Made by a program: the position numbers and the translations under genes. The notes beneath the pieces were generated by a model. The model ran no database searches. It worked only from the letters and a program-made list of their open reading frames with translations, and had not been told where the DNA came from. 46,974 nucleotides of DNA. Source: Apostichopus californicus (Eukaryota > Echinodermata > Holothuroidea > Aspidochirotida > Stichopodidae). Of the stretch, positions 1 to 12,809 are shown piece by piece (position 1 is the first letter of the stretch; every line of letters begins with the position of its first letter). Where the stretch lies: assembly GCA_020650975.1 (NCBI GenBank), contig JAIPMN010002565.1:1-46974 (forward strand), in the 5' to 3' direction.

Positions 1-110
1 CACACACAATGGTACAACCCTTAATCAGACGGAATCAGAAGTTGGAGAAAAATAGAGGGCGCCTGACATTAATTGCTTGGCTGGATTCATTGTATAGCCC
101 CTTTAAAGCA

Positions 111-262
111 GCCCCTCTCTTCACCACTAAACTCTTCTCCCCTCTCTCCTCTCCCCTCCTCTCACCTCTCCTCTTCTCTCATCTCCTCTCTTCTCTCATC
201 TACTCTGCCCTACTCTTCCATCTCTTCTCCTCTTTCCCCCCTCCTCCTCCTCTCCCTATATA
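111..262. repeat. Pyrimidine-rich CT tract
   Basis: About 150 bases are nearly all C and T on the + strand, built from variants of ctctcctctt and ctcatctcct. The two open frames over it are low-complexity Ser/Leu/Pro artefacts. Confidence 0.8.
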
Positions 263-332
263 CAATAAAGATTAAAATGTGCTCTTCCTGCTGCAAAAGT
301 GCTCAATATATAGAAGTAGAGCAAGTATATAG

Positions 333-479
333 TATACCTATACAGTAACTTATAGCATGTTGTTACTCAAGTTTCACAGTGTGCGGTGCAGTGTGCGGCG
401 ATCAACAGACAACACTGATTCGCCGACAACACTGATTGTCTGATGATCGCAACATGCTGTAAGTTACCGTATAGGTATA
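333..479. mobile_element. Fold-back element (30-bp terminal inverted repeat)
   Basis: Arms 333-362 and 450-479 are inverted copies of 30 bp with two mismatches (left arm begins tatacctatacagtaac). Inside, gcgatcaacagacaa and ttgtctgatgatcgc form a second inverted pair with one mismatch. Between them the 12-mer acaacactgatt occurs twice. There is no coding capacity. It could be a MITE or a stable hairpin. It abuts the SINE fragment that starts near 488. Confidence 0.6.
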
Positions 480-487
480 ATATGTTA

Positions 488-605
488 TGGTGTCCGCATA
501 TAAAGCGGGTGGCCCGGGTTCGAATCCCGGTGGAGGCTTGAAGTTTTTTCACTGTTCTGGATTTTCCAACTCATTACGATTTTCATATATATACACATAT
601 AGCCT
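488..605 (+). mobile_element. tRNA-derived SINE, 5' truncated
   Basis: It begins in the middle of a tRNA-like head (ggtgtccgcatataaagcgg) and contains a perfect pol III B box within cccgggttcgaatcccgg, followed by tggaggc. A non-tRNA body continues with ggattttccaactcattac. The A-box half is absent. The head matches the 5' half seen at 16338, and the body matches a fragment at 16097. Confidence 0.7.
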
Positions 606-3600
606 ATATATAGATACATATAGCCTATATACATCTAAGGCCTATATATATAACTGTACAGTAACAGTTGTGAATTCTTAATACAGTGCAGTGAACAGTG
701 ATGAGTATGGATTATGCTGATCAATGCTAGATCATGATTTCAATATTTGACCTTTCACAATGGAGTTCCTCATATCCTGGTGTGTTGTCAGTGGTTAGAT
801 TTCACTTTTCAAACTCTTTGGTTTTAAGGTCAGATTTGTGATGTTTTCTGATAGTCAAAATGAACACTATGCTTTTAGTGACAGTCTGAAACTTTGTTAG
901 CCTTTTCATCCAGTGCAAAGACTGTCACATCTATATATATAGTGTACAGGAGATGCGTATGTGTAACCCAATCGTCATCATCATTATTTGTAAGATTTAA
1001 TGATATCTATAGCTACAATGGGGGAACAAAAGCCTCAAATGGCATCACAAAATCAGTCCTTTCTTTGAGATATTCTGTCAAAATGTACAGAATGACTGAA
1101 TACCCCACCCTGGGTAACTATTCCAAACATGACATCACACAGTGGTTAGTGCTTCAGTTTTCAATGCCAGTGATCTTTCTTTATTACATTGGGTATTGTC
1201 ATTGATAGGACTGATGTATGCAAATCCTTGTTGCTGAAAGATACTGTACAAGTTTCTGAATAACAGGCTTATATATTGGCAGTGGTTCAGAGACAATGTT
1301 ATTTACCTTCAACCCTCAAATTATCAACAAAAACTACAAAGGATACTTTGTCAGTGCTTAGAGACCTTGTACTTGCCTTGTTCTTGAGCATCCTGGCAAC
1401 AGGTAGCCTGCATAAAGCTAAAAAACCAAGATGGTTCATGCAGATAGAAATTCTCTCTCCAACTTAGGTGTTTTATTTTAGAATGGTACAGTCGATAGAA
1501 AGTGAATGGTGACCCAGAAATGGTCAGAAGGGGTGCAGGGTGGGAGAGGGGGGGGGGGTTGGGGAGAGGAGACAAGCAGGTGAATGATGTCATTCATAAA
1601 TATACCAGTGAGGGTTGTAGTATAAATGTTTTCAAGTTTGCAATGCCTTAGCAGTTTTCTTCAGTTATTGCACTCCTCTCTACTTTCCCATCTACTACCA
1701 TTAACTGGTAACATTTTAGCACTGTGCCTTCCTCCCATTGACCATTAACAAAGTATAGAAGTCTTATTCTGGTAACCAATTGCATCGATAGGAATCAAGC
1801 TTTCTTGACCGTTTTCAGCTATCTTTTGGACATCATCATCGTGCAGAAAAATGCTGTACTGTACACACTGTTCAAGTGCTAAATAATTCCCCTTTGAATT
1901 GTGGGGTATTTTTCCCATTTGAAGCAAGATTGTGGGCTCGATCAATTGATGAAAAATGCACAAATCATCAAAAATAGCAGCCAGAATGCAATTACTGGAA
2001 GTATCAAACCGGATGAATAGTGTTTGTATGTGTTCATGTTTTCTTTCGGCTTGAAAAGCTCAAATGTTTGGTAAATAAAACAAGATTGAGTATTTTCTCC
2101 GCACTTGTTCATAGTGAATATTTCTGCCTTACAGTAGAAGGTAATAATGACATTGGGGTCTGAAATTTCTCCTGTTAATATTGCATGTCACACGTCGTCC
2201 ATTCTCGCTGCGATTATATTGGCCAACAGATTGAGCCAACTTATTAGATCAATTGTCAGAGATCTATTCATATTTCACCCTGATTGACAATTAAAAGATA
2301 TATTGATGTTTGTTTGATTCATCGCAAATATTAGTTTAACAGATTTATCTGCAATGATGAAAAATAACCCAGCTGAAAAATAGAAAACAAATCTCGATCA
2401 TGACGAGTGAACTTTTCAATTGTTAGGCCTTATTTAGTCTTGATTGACCGACAGTCTGGTATTATTAAAATTCAATCTACACTGTGTACAGAGGAAACCA
2501 ATGGTTTGACATAAATTGGACGGCCAATTGCAATTTCTCTTTATGCATTGTTCTTTGTATCAATAACTATTGTTTCTCAGACAGTAAGTTTTCCTTTGAA
2601 GAAGTTGTTTTAGCTCTTGCATGTACTGTACAGAAAATATAAAAACATCAGCCTCCTAGTCGAATATAGGTTTTCAATTTACCTCCCTTATAAAACATAA
2701 AACATCAAAATTGTTATATTCCTTAGGATCGGGATTAAGAACTGAAATTATCATCTAACTTGTCACTAGACAAAATGACACATCCTTTCATAAATTATAT
2801 TACTTCTGATATCATTCTGAAAGAATAAGAATATCCTTGCTTTTAATTCAGCAAACAGAAATTAAATTAGTTAAATAAGAATCTGACACCTGAAGTTTAC
2901 AGTACTCAAGATTTTAAAAGCCTTCTTGAATTATTAATTTCTTCATTGCTACATCGAGAGAGGTCATTAATATGAGCTTTGCTGATGCTGCTTGTAAGTG
3001 CCAATAACTGTAGATGCTTGATGAATTAGTTTAGTCATAACAAATTGACAAGTAGCAAAGGAAAAAATATATATATATAAACAGTTTGTCTTGGGCAAGT
3101 TGGATGCAGGTTACCCATGTGGACATATTCAAGATGGGAACATTCACAAAATACAACAAACACAGGGCAGATTAATATTTGGTTTTATTATAAACAGCAA
3201 AGCACTGCAGATCAAAATTGTGGAACTTGCCCGTATCAGATTTGGCCGGAACTTATAAACAATCCAGCTGGAAAATCGATGTCAAATTCAGTAACCAAGA
3301 CTTCAATCCTCAACATTCACTTACTTTGTGCAAAAAATAATAATCTGGGATGATGTTTTTTTAATTTTTGCAATCTAGGTTTGAATGTACTCTAGGTTTG
3401 AATGAACATTGAGTTGATATAGTAAAATTTTTGACCAAATTCAAGAAGCTTTTATTGATTATGATTTTCATACACAAAATTGGATGCAGTTTTTTCTATG
3501 TGGATATAGCGTTAAATTTGTCGCAAAAACATACGTCATACAATCTTCAAATCTACAGTTTGACTACTTGCGATAGTTTTTCTAAATCAAACTAAAGTCT

Positions 3601-3839
3601 ACACAAATAACCAAAAAATAGATGCAATATGGTGAATTTTGTTTAGCAAATGCAAGGTACATAGTAGTTTTTATGCAGAGTACCTTATAAACTGTATTTT
3701 AACTATTTCTTGGCTGAAAATTTTCATCAACTTCCACAGTAAATACTGTGCTAAATCCACCGTATGCACGGTAAGATTCATTTTCACCTCTGTTAATGTT
3801 GTAAAGTTTCCTGTATGTTAAGATACGAGAGGCTACTGT
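606..3839. other. No gene recognised; AT-rich non-coding sequence
   Basis: There are short open frames only, none with a recognisable motif, supported splice sites or codon bias. A G-run is at 1549-1558 and a short AT microsatellite near 3069. This is possibly intron 1/2 of the ERM gene or upstream intergenic DNA. Confidence 0.5.
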
Positions 3840-4250
3840 CAAAGGAGTCTTGTTACGTCCCGAAACCAGACTAGGAGTAAGATGTCTGTCGGTTCACATC
3901 CACGACGCAGCTGCGTAGTATTACGTTATGAGATGAGCGAGACAATGGCCTGGGTGTGTTTAAAGAGATGTAAACATCTGTCATGACTCATCTCATGCTA
4001 TTCCCAAACAAATCATGAGAGTAGTTGATGATGAGAGAGAGAGGATGGAATGAACGCTATAGTCTAATAGCTGTCATAGCATACTTCATAGAGGAATCGG
4101 GTGAACAAACGGCCTGCTTCGGTTAGCATTGATCCTGGGTATAAAGAGCGGCTTGTTGGGCTAGGAAGCTTTGCGGGATATAGTTTGTGCAGCTGTCGGT
4201 ATCTTTTGACATAACACACTTCCTAACTTCCTTCAGTGTATCATATTTAA
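3840..4250. promoter_or_regulatory. GC-richer block with TATA-like and AP-1-like words
   Basis: This ~400-bp block is noticeably richer in G+C and CpG than its surroundings. It contains TGACTCA (AP-1-type) at 3984-3990 and TATAAAG at 4140-4146. An Inr-like tcagtgt follows further downstream at about 4234. No coding exon follows that I can recognise. It could be a promoter with a non-coding first exon or simply an old repeat. Confidence 0.2.
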
Positions 4251-4252
4251 CA

Positions 4253-4310
4253 GTATGTATATATGTATATATATATATATATATATATAGATATATATAT
4301 ATATAATTGT
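4253..4310. repeat. AT dinucleotide microsatellite
   Basis: A run of (TA)n with single G interruptions, followed by further tata-rich sequence to about 4335. Confidence 0.85.
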
Positions 4311-4335
4311 TTATATACTGTATATATAGCCTATA

Positions 4336-7300
4336 CTGTATGTAAATTGCAATGGAAATTAATGGGTAACAAGCAAGGTATACGAATACAGTTTACATCT
4401 TTGAATGGCAATGATTTGGATAATCAAGAACAGTGAACAAACTTCTAGCAGCTGGAGGCTGGATCATTTTTCACTGTATATATGTACACACACACACTGT
4501 TTTGAGAAGCGGGTCTGAGAAACATTCTTCTACATTTTTTTACAACCTACCTACAATGGGGATTGTGAAAAAGTGTTCAACTTAGCTGTTCTGTGACCCC
4601 ATTGACACAGCTATTAGGTTACTGGCCAGTGGCCACCCCTGCAAGTTATTGAAGTGTGTGTAAGTTTTGGAGTGTTCACATAGGATCAATTTTTTTCTCC
4701 AGTGTGTAAATTGTGTAACATGTACAGTAAAGATACAGAGCTCTAACTCTCTGAGATGAAACTTACTTATACACTACAGTATTTGATAACAAGTTAAGTA
4801 TCTAGACAGGTAATTATCAGCCTCTGTACAACATAGAAACCATTGAAATATTTACGTAAGTTTCCCCCAACTATCCACTACTTGGTGACAGCTTTACAGT
4901 ATTTAGAAACTTAAAACAATAGTTGCTCAGTCAGCATTAATTTTCTTGCCTGTAGCTTTGGTCTTTCACATCGCTCATTAACCATTATGAAAAAAATATA
5001 CGGATAGATACCCCCTGGGAAAAGTAAACATCTAGGCCACAATTTGCATTTGACGCCCAAATACATCAAATGCTGTGTTCGTTGCTCTCCACTCTTCAAG
5101 GAGCTCTGTAAATCAGTGCTTGAATTGTTCTCTTTGAAGTAATCAGTTAAAATCTCACACAAACAAGACACGCAATTACGTTACCCCTTAAATCACACAT
5201 AAGCAAGTCAATGGGTTTGCTTGGCACACTGTAACAGTCCCAGTAGGTGAACGTTGGACCCACTATTTAAGTATATTGTAAATACCAGATCGAATCCTTT
5301 AACCCCGGGGAGTCTTCATTCTTATCATCTTTGCTCCATTCTTCAGCTCACCAGATCTTTCAAAGACTACAAATGTACAGTAGTGTAGTTACATAACAGA
5401 TCTGTGTCCTTTCTGTTAAAAATAGTTTTTTTTATTGATTGTTTTCCCCATGATCCTTATCCAATACCAAAATATAATATAGTAGCACCAATTTCATTTC
5501 CAAAATTTTGAAATGTATCAGTTGTAGAGATTTCCAATTTGCTTCTTGACACATAATAATATTGTAAAGATAGCGTGTATGTGAACCGTATGCGCAGTAA
5601 ATTGATTGGGCTCGAAAGAGGCTAAAAACATTCCAAGTTTCATCCAATCATGTTTGAAGAGGAGATGATAGCAATGTTATATAAAGACCTACCAGAACTC
5701 AATGATGGTACTTAAAAGCTTCTGTAGGAAAGCTGTTATTTTTTATACAGTTGATCATCATCTAGATGGACTTGTATAGTATACTTTTTCCTTATTGTTT
5801 ATCATAGTATCATCTCTACTGTAGCAAAAACATATCAGGAATTTCCTGGTCAAGTTTATAACTTTCTCAACGTAGCTAACTTTTTCAAGTGATTGTAAAC
5901 TATCCGTGATTAGGCTATTCTTGGAGTGCTCACCGTTTACTATGGATTAAATATCATGTCTCGTTTTCACTTTGTGCCTGTATGCATATAGTAACAGTAC
6001 TCCAAAGTTAATTATTTTTCACTTTCATTCAGTACAAAGATACCTTGCACTAGGGATTTTTTTTTTGCTTCCTTTCTCTTTACTATGGTCTGCAGTCTGT
6101 AGTGAGAACCTCAAACATGTTTGTGTCTTTAACTTTTTATGATGCCATTGTCAGCATTTAAATTAAACTCTTTTTGATAGGTTTTGGTCTTTTTATAGAT
6201 TAATGGTCTACTGAATAGTTGTTTCTGTACAGATGTGTAGTTGTCTGTTCGTACGTATGCAAATTTGCAATCCTTCCTGTATATACTTCCTGTCACCCCA
6301 GGGCAGGGAGTAATTTACCCGGTAGTGCTTCGCTAAATGCTGTGCAAAATTTGTAAACTGCTATACAAGTGCAAACATGTGTAGCAGTTATTGTACAAAA
6401 GAACTTCTTGAGCACTCTGCAAAGTGGATGTGTGCACATTACAAATCATTTAATTAATATACATTTTTGTTGTTGATATGAGACAAAGTTTAGAGTCTTC
6501 AAATCTACTACACCAAATATCTTAACTTGTCAGGCGCATAATACTGGGGTGACCAGTTTCCCCCCATTTGTAAGTACAATTCAGCGCAATGTCTTCCCCC
6601 CGTCATGACCCCTATCCGAACGAATACCAACATTTCTAAAAAAGCAGTTTGAAGCATTACTAAACAATCCACATTTAATTTTTACGGAATGCTACAGCTT
6701 GTACTGTAGAAACAAGCTTCAAAACTCTAGTTGTAAAAACATATATGTTCTGAAAATGCTTCGGTATATAAATATAGGCCTACAGTACTTACATACACAC
6801 ATTATATGTATTCTATGAACACTGTGCAAACAGCCAGCCATTGTACTTATTTATTGTGTACATTTGTAACTGTTGACTTAAATGGCAATGTGGTATGCAT
6901 ATAAACCTACAGAGTTTCCTACAATCTTTTAATACATGTATGTATAATTCATGAGTAGTAGGGCATGTCATCATGTGTATCTCCTTTAGTCCTTCACATT
7001 GTGTGTCCTCCATTGTGATGTCATGCCTGCGGTTGCCACCCTGGTCATATTAAACCCACTTCTACCCATAGATACCATACAGCTACATTAGGTACAAAAA
7101 GTCTACAAATTGAGATGAGGGAAGGGAAATATGTTAAGGGCTTTGTAAGGACTATAGTCAACAAGATGGTAAGGTTGTTGAATGGATCCACCAGATATTG
7201 CCTTGGGAAACATACCGATGAACAAAAACTTGATGTGATAATGGAACTTGTGATATTGCAAGTAACATTCCAATCGGTTTGCATTCCAGCTTCTATCTTT

Positions 7301-7540
7301 ACAAAGTTTAATCGTGGACAGGAGGAGAGGTATGTCCTGAGGAGAGATGTGTATATGAAAAGAACCTAACCCCCTTCCCTATCAGGAATAATGGCTATAC
7401 CATGCTACTGTACAGATAGTTTGTAAAAAACATCACTGTACTTCAATATACACATATTTATGCAAGGTTATCATCACTGTTCTATTTCCTAGACCTAATG
7501 TTGTGCTATACCTTAATTGTCTAAATCAAATCCATATCCA
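4336..7540. other. No gene recognised; AT-rich non-coding sequence
   Basis: Scattered short open frames lack motifs. There are frequent tactgta/tacagta words. No repeat boundaries are clear. Confidence 0.5.
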
Positions 7541-7543
7541 TTC

Positions 7544-7640
7544 TGCAGAGGCAAATTGCTCCAAGGCATAAAATGGCAACAGTTTGCTCCACAGGTAATG
7601 AACTGTTTATGAAAAATTGAGCAATAAATTTAGCCTCTGC
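7544..7640. repeat. Imperfect hairpin repeat
   Basis: gcagaggcaaattgctc at the left pairs imperfectly with gagcaataaatttagcctctgc at the right. A third related ttgctcca word lies inside and another inverted one (tggagcaaa) just after. This is a possible short MITE remnant. Confidence 0.35.
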
Positions 7641-7929
7641 CAGCTGCATATTCAGGTAACTCCCTGGAGCAAATAAAAAACCAATAAGATTTGAAATACA
7701 TTTCCTACATCTCTGTTATACTGTTAGTGGTAGGTCAGAGTTATTATATTTAGAATCGCTCCTTCTCTGTAATCTGATCATGGTATATATATAAAATATA
7801 TGTTGGTAGAAGCTAGTAGTGTTGTTTTGTGACTCTTTGTCAAACTGTATAAAGACTGATTCATTTATGCATAGGGTAGGGTTGTAAAGATATAAATCTA
7901 GTGTAAGATGTGGGCTATGTTTATAGGTA

Positions 7930-8216
7930 CATATATATATATATAGTATATATGTGTGTATGTATGTATTTATGTATGTATGTGTATATCTGCGTTTGCA
8001 CTATACATTGGTATGCTTTATGATGTATACATGTGTGTATGTATGTATTTACATACTCACCTGTCTCTCCACAACAACTGCACTCTTGCTCTATAGTGTC
8101 TAGAGCATCTCGTAACCTTTGTAGCACCACCGTGTACCGGCCCATTCCAATCTACCGTCCCCTGATACACCACTGTGTGTGTGCATGTATGTATGAGTGT
8201 GTGTATGTAATGTATG
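7930..8216. repeat. TA/TG/TATG microsatellites flanking a non-repetitive block
   Basis: (TA)n and (TATG)n tracts at 7930-8050 and a TG/TATG tract at 8171-8216 bracket a unique block at 8050-8165. Read on the - strand, the block has an open stretch ending in GGAGAGACAG|gtgagt, an ideal splice donor. Part of the block recurs at 23933. Confidence 0.6.
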
Positions 8217-10205
8217 TTTTTGTAATCTGCTTTTTATTGAGACAGATCCCTAAACAATCGAAATGAGTATCACTGAGAATTGCAAATTGTACCGACCAAG
8301 AGTGTAGAGTAAGGTAGCCGTATGTTCCTATTTGTAACGGAATGTTTAATTAGACTTTAACATAAATACTACTTGAATTTTCTTCATGTCAAATTCAGCA
8401 TCTTCCTAGAATACTTTTATCTTAAAAACCCTCCTGAAAAATTTCCTACATTTTGCTACGATGTTTGTGTAAATTTGTGTAAATTCTTCTTCAAACTCTT
8501 GTGAATAATTTAATGGTCAAGTTTCTTTGTCATAAAATGACTGAAATATATGCGTTTTGCTACCAGATAACTAATATTCCCTGACTATGTGAGGCAGTAT
8601 AGAACAATGCCTAAGTTGACATTAGATGCACAACTCCTATGCTTAGTATTCCACCTATAGCCTATATCTAGCCTACCATAATATATTTACATTCCTGATA
8701 GATCTTAATGCCTCAGAACTTTGTAAAGTAGCAAAATAATCTTCTTTGTTTTTGACCGTCAATAATGGTATCAAATACTTGAATTTGATATGGATGGCTT
8801 ATTGTCTAAATCTTTGTCATATTATAAAGTATCTATGGCTGGAGGTGACATATCATCGGTAGAAATCTTTTAGTGGTGAGGTAATGATCTATTAATATTT
8901 GAAGAGTTATGAAATCAGCTGGACTTTCTCCTATCTGGAGAGATCTTGTCTCGTCATCCGGTTCGGTCTGTAGATTGCATCAGATTCTGCCATGCTCTGT
9001 GGAAATTGAGAAGAAAGATTTCAGGTCAATTCGAGTATTAACAGAGACTGCAAATTTTTGGCATTACACATGATCTGATTTTGAATCCTGCTGTGAAGGA
9101 ATTTTTTTCTTCAGTGAGAATGGCATATTGTTTTCACAATATATGTATTAAAGCAGTGAGTTTAGTGTGTTTGTAGTTCAAGTCCAGTGACAAGAAGAAA
9201 AACCTCTGTTATAGTTTCAGTTTCAAATTCAAAGGAAAAATAACTTAGAGGAAGTGTTTTCATATTGTGTTATGATGACCTAATGAACATTATGATGAGT
9301 CAATTTAATTATTTCCTGTTTGGCACTCCATGGCAATATGCCATGCCATGAAAGTAACTGAAAATGAATGAAATGGTTTCCCTCCCAAAAAGACAACATT
9401 TCAGCCCGTTGTTGTCAAATATTTCACTAAATGCTTTCCTTCAGGTTTCTTTCTCTACAGTATCTCCTTCAGTATCATTTTAATAAAAAGATATTATTAC
9501 TTTTGCATTTCTTAAAATTTTCTATTTGTTTATCAGTCAGCCTCACCCTTTAGATATATTTGGAAATAAAATACTGTAGGTTGTGTGTATAGCTGGAATA
9601 TTGGATTTTACGCAATTTACAGCAAATCAGGCCGTGATATGAAGCAGTATGCATAGAATACACATAGTAATTGCGTGGTTGCATTTTGTTGATGGTAACT
9701 TTTATGTATAAATATCACGAGCCCTACTTACGTAAGAACCAATCTGTAGCTCAGGGAATTTAATGAAGCCAATATTTGGTGAGGGACTGCCTTTTCATTT
9801 TGAGATGATGATAAGACTTTCCATCTGAGATGAAGCGATAAGTAAGGAGAAAATAGCTGATGTGGGCAAAGTGGGTGAAGAGAATGGAGTGAGAAGAGGG
9901 GGAGAACTTCGGATGCATGACAAAGAGAGGAAGACAATGGGAAATGTGTGTTCAAGATTTATAACTAAGAAAAGCAAATTAGCTTGATATGAGAGTGCAT
10001 TTTCAACATGTTTGTCTGGGTATTATCACATAAGGTATTAATTGAGGAAGTACTTGATAGGGATTGAACTTGTTGACTTGGTCGTTGAGATATAATTAGA
10101 GTGGTTCAAGTATAGGAAGTACAGGGTACGTATTCTCAGGGTACGTATTACTTCAAAGCTTCTGTTCTCTGTTATTGCACCTTGTTTACATAATACAATA
10201 GCTAG
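8217..10205. other. No gene recognised; AT-rich non-coding sequence
   Basis: Nothing with family similarity was seen. A short perfect palindrome (catggca ata tgccatg) lies near 9330. Confidence 0.5.
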
Positions 10206-10315
10206 TTTTCCTTAACACTGCACCCCTTTCCCACCCCAACCTACCTTGCCACCCCCCTCCCACCATAATGATGCCGCTTGGATCATCTGTCCTTCCTCAA
10301 TTATAATCGGTGCTG

Positions 10316-10402
10316 TTGCAGAGCATATAAAGGCGAGGGCATTTGAAGCAATGAGGCTTAGCAATTGGGAGGTTCCGGGTTCGATCCCCGGCCGGGTCAT
10401 AG
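10316..10402 (+). mobile_element. tRNA-derived SINE head
   Basis: A tRNA-like 3' half with a strong B box (ccgggttcgatccccgg). The reverse strand gives the peptide TRPGIEPGTS, which is typical of spurious ORFs over SINE heads. It does not fold as a complete tRNA gene by eye, because a convincing A box is lacking. The LINE-like tail at 10560-10698 may belong to the same element. Confidence 0.6.
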
Positions 10403-10559
10403 TAAGGTGCTTATTCTCATCAGGACAATTTTACAAATCTCATATATACTGTGAGTACTTTGCATTTATAATGAAGGTATTTCTTTTCATGCAGTAGATA
10501 CCCAAACTGCCTTGATTATTGATATGTACTGTAGTACCAGATCACATTCGAACATGCTC

Positions 10560-10698
10560 TAAACTTTCTACATTCAAAAGTCTACTTAACACCCATCTTT
10601 TCACTTGTTCTTTTGTAAATTAATCTGCTTTCTTCTTAAAGCACCTTGAGCAGTGACTTTTGTCTACTGATTTAGGGCTATATAAGTCTCATTTATTA
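10560..10698 (+). mobile_element. LINE/SINE 3' end (L2/CR1-like tail)
   Basis: Contains aaagcaccttgagcagtgac and then gggctatataagtctcattta, the conserved 3' end (cgccttgag ... gcgctatataa) shared by many L2/CR1-type LINEs and SINEs that borrow their tails. With the tRNA head 160 bp upstream this could be one ~380-bp SINE. Confidence 0.55.
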
Positions 10699-12805
10699 TG
10701 ATCATATTTCTTACTGTAACATAATTCAAAGCTTTGAAATAGTCTGTGCAAATTCCTGTTATCTTAGCCAGGAAATAGCTTTCAGATAATTGGTGCACAT
10801 TCAGCAGTCTGGAGGTTTACAATCGTAATGTAATATCAATTGCAGAAAATACACTGGGGTTGCAGCCCTGTACATACTTATTTATGATTGCTGCACTACA
10901 ATGTTATATAGCCAACTTAAAAAGTATTTTGGTGTGCTATTACTCTACTCCCTGACTCAATGTACAATTCTTATATGAATCCATACTACATAGTTATAAT
11001 ACGTATACTGTACACTTATAATTCTTTGGACCATATATAACCTTCAAAAATACCCTTTAACTGAATACACTAACAAGGTCAATGGTACTATTGGATTTAG
11101 CAACTTTTTTTGAGAGTTAATAGGGTGTGAAGCTTTCCATGGTATTTACTTCATTTCCTTATTTTGTGTAATCTGTTATGCATGTACTGTACAGGACTGA
11201 AAAATCTGATCATCAAACAGAAATAACTTGAATAGGATAGAAATTTCAGTAATAATAGTTCTAAAAATATCTGAAATGGATTTCTCAAAACTACATGAAA
11301 GATGGTGGAGATGTAAAACACTTATTTGCCTAGTACAGTACAGGTAAACTTTCCAACAGTCTGGTGAACTTGTGCGACCTAATGGAAAAATGTTTCGCGA
11401 CCCATCGTTGGGTCACGCCTCATACAGTAGTTTATGGACAATCTGTGTATAGTACTGTACCTGTTATAGATAATTAATGCAGTAGCTTCAGTGTTCTTCT
11501 AGACAGTGAGTGCTACATCTGCATCTGTGCAATGAAAAGATTGCCATGAAGGAGAAGGACCTTAAAAGCTGGGTATTTAAAGATGATCTTTATCAAATAA
11601 TCCTCACGTATCTTCGTTGTCCTCCTGTCTCTTTATGCAAAGTGTGGGCTGACTCCGTTCTTCCAATAATCTTATCGAGATAAAAAACCAAACCTATTGA
11701 ATAACTGACGTTTCTATTTTGTCCCATTGTGTCATGAGTCAGCATTCTTCTTTCATGGGAATATAAAGTGTTCGTATATTTCTGTTTAACTTTGGAAGTT
11801 ATCATATATATTTTATTATAATATGCAGGTTTCTGTGCACAAAATCTTCTCTATTTCTTTTGCATTTGTGTAAATGAATGTGGCCATGTTTGCCAGCTCT
11901 TTGTGCATGCAATGTGTGGTAAATTATTCACTATCAAATGCATGATACTTAACAAGGTATTTGTGTGGAACGTATGGGGAAGGTTGCAGGGGATGTTGTG
12001 AGAGGATGGACTGGGTCAAATGGGGGGGGGGGGGATTGTGGACAAATTCTTAAATTCTACATAGTTATTAGAAGTGAAAATGTGTAAATTACTAGCTGAG
12101 AATGTGATATTCATAGGAGAGGAACCATAAAATACTGAGTGAAAAAGCAAGTGGATCCATATAATTAGGAAGTACACTAGGGTCATATAACTTAAATCAA
12201 GTAATAATACCAGCTGATACAAGTCCAAGCCCGTTTTGTTTACATTGACGATGAAGAGATTAAGCAAATGGTGGACAGGGTTTCTATTTGCTTTTGATCT
12301 TATAAGACGAGTGTCCTGTGTGCTAACCACTTGAACTTATTTTGTCTTGGTAATGGGAAATAGAAAAGAAATATGCAGCATGAATTGGTATGTAAGGAAT
12401 CAAAGTTCAACACTGAATGCTAGTTAGGTCAGCAACTTGTGCCTGGTATATTGGTGATGGTGTTTGATGGCTCTGAGATGACCTGGGGGTGGGATGAGGG
12501 GCCCGGGGAGAGAGAAAGAAGCTTGGTAATTGATAGTGTAGGATGATAGATCTTAGAAATTTGAATTTTCTATTTACTTCATTAGTGTAGACGGCCAGTG
12601 TCATTTTAGCATCTTTCATTAGGCATAAAGTCCAACAGTTAACGGTAGTCGGTATAGGCCCCAAATTATAGCACGCTATAAATGCTAGAAGTTTTCAATA
12701 AGTACTTTCCTGGAGGTCTTTACTCTCCAAATTGTTCTCAGACATATTTAAAGAACACACAAGATGACTGAATGTCCCAGTGAGGAAAATTTCCTTGAAG
12801 GTTGT
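10699..12805. other. No gene recognised; AT-rich non-coding sequence
   Basis: A G12-type homopolymer lies near 12021. No motif or exon was identified. Confidence 0.5.
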
Positions 12806-12809
12806 AATA

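Noticed and set aside
7115..7369. 84-codon + strand open frame (MREGKYVKGF...)
   Set aside because: Reads smoothly but has no recognisable family, no splice context and an opposing open frame of similar length.
10212..10400. Peptide beginning MTRPGIEPGTS
   Set aside because: Classic spurious translation of the reverse strand of a tRNA-derived SINE head.
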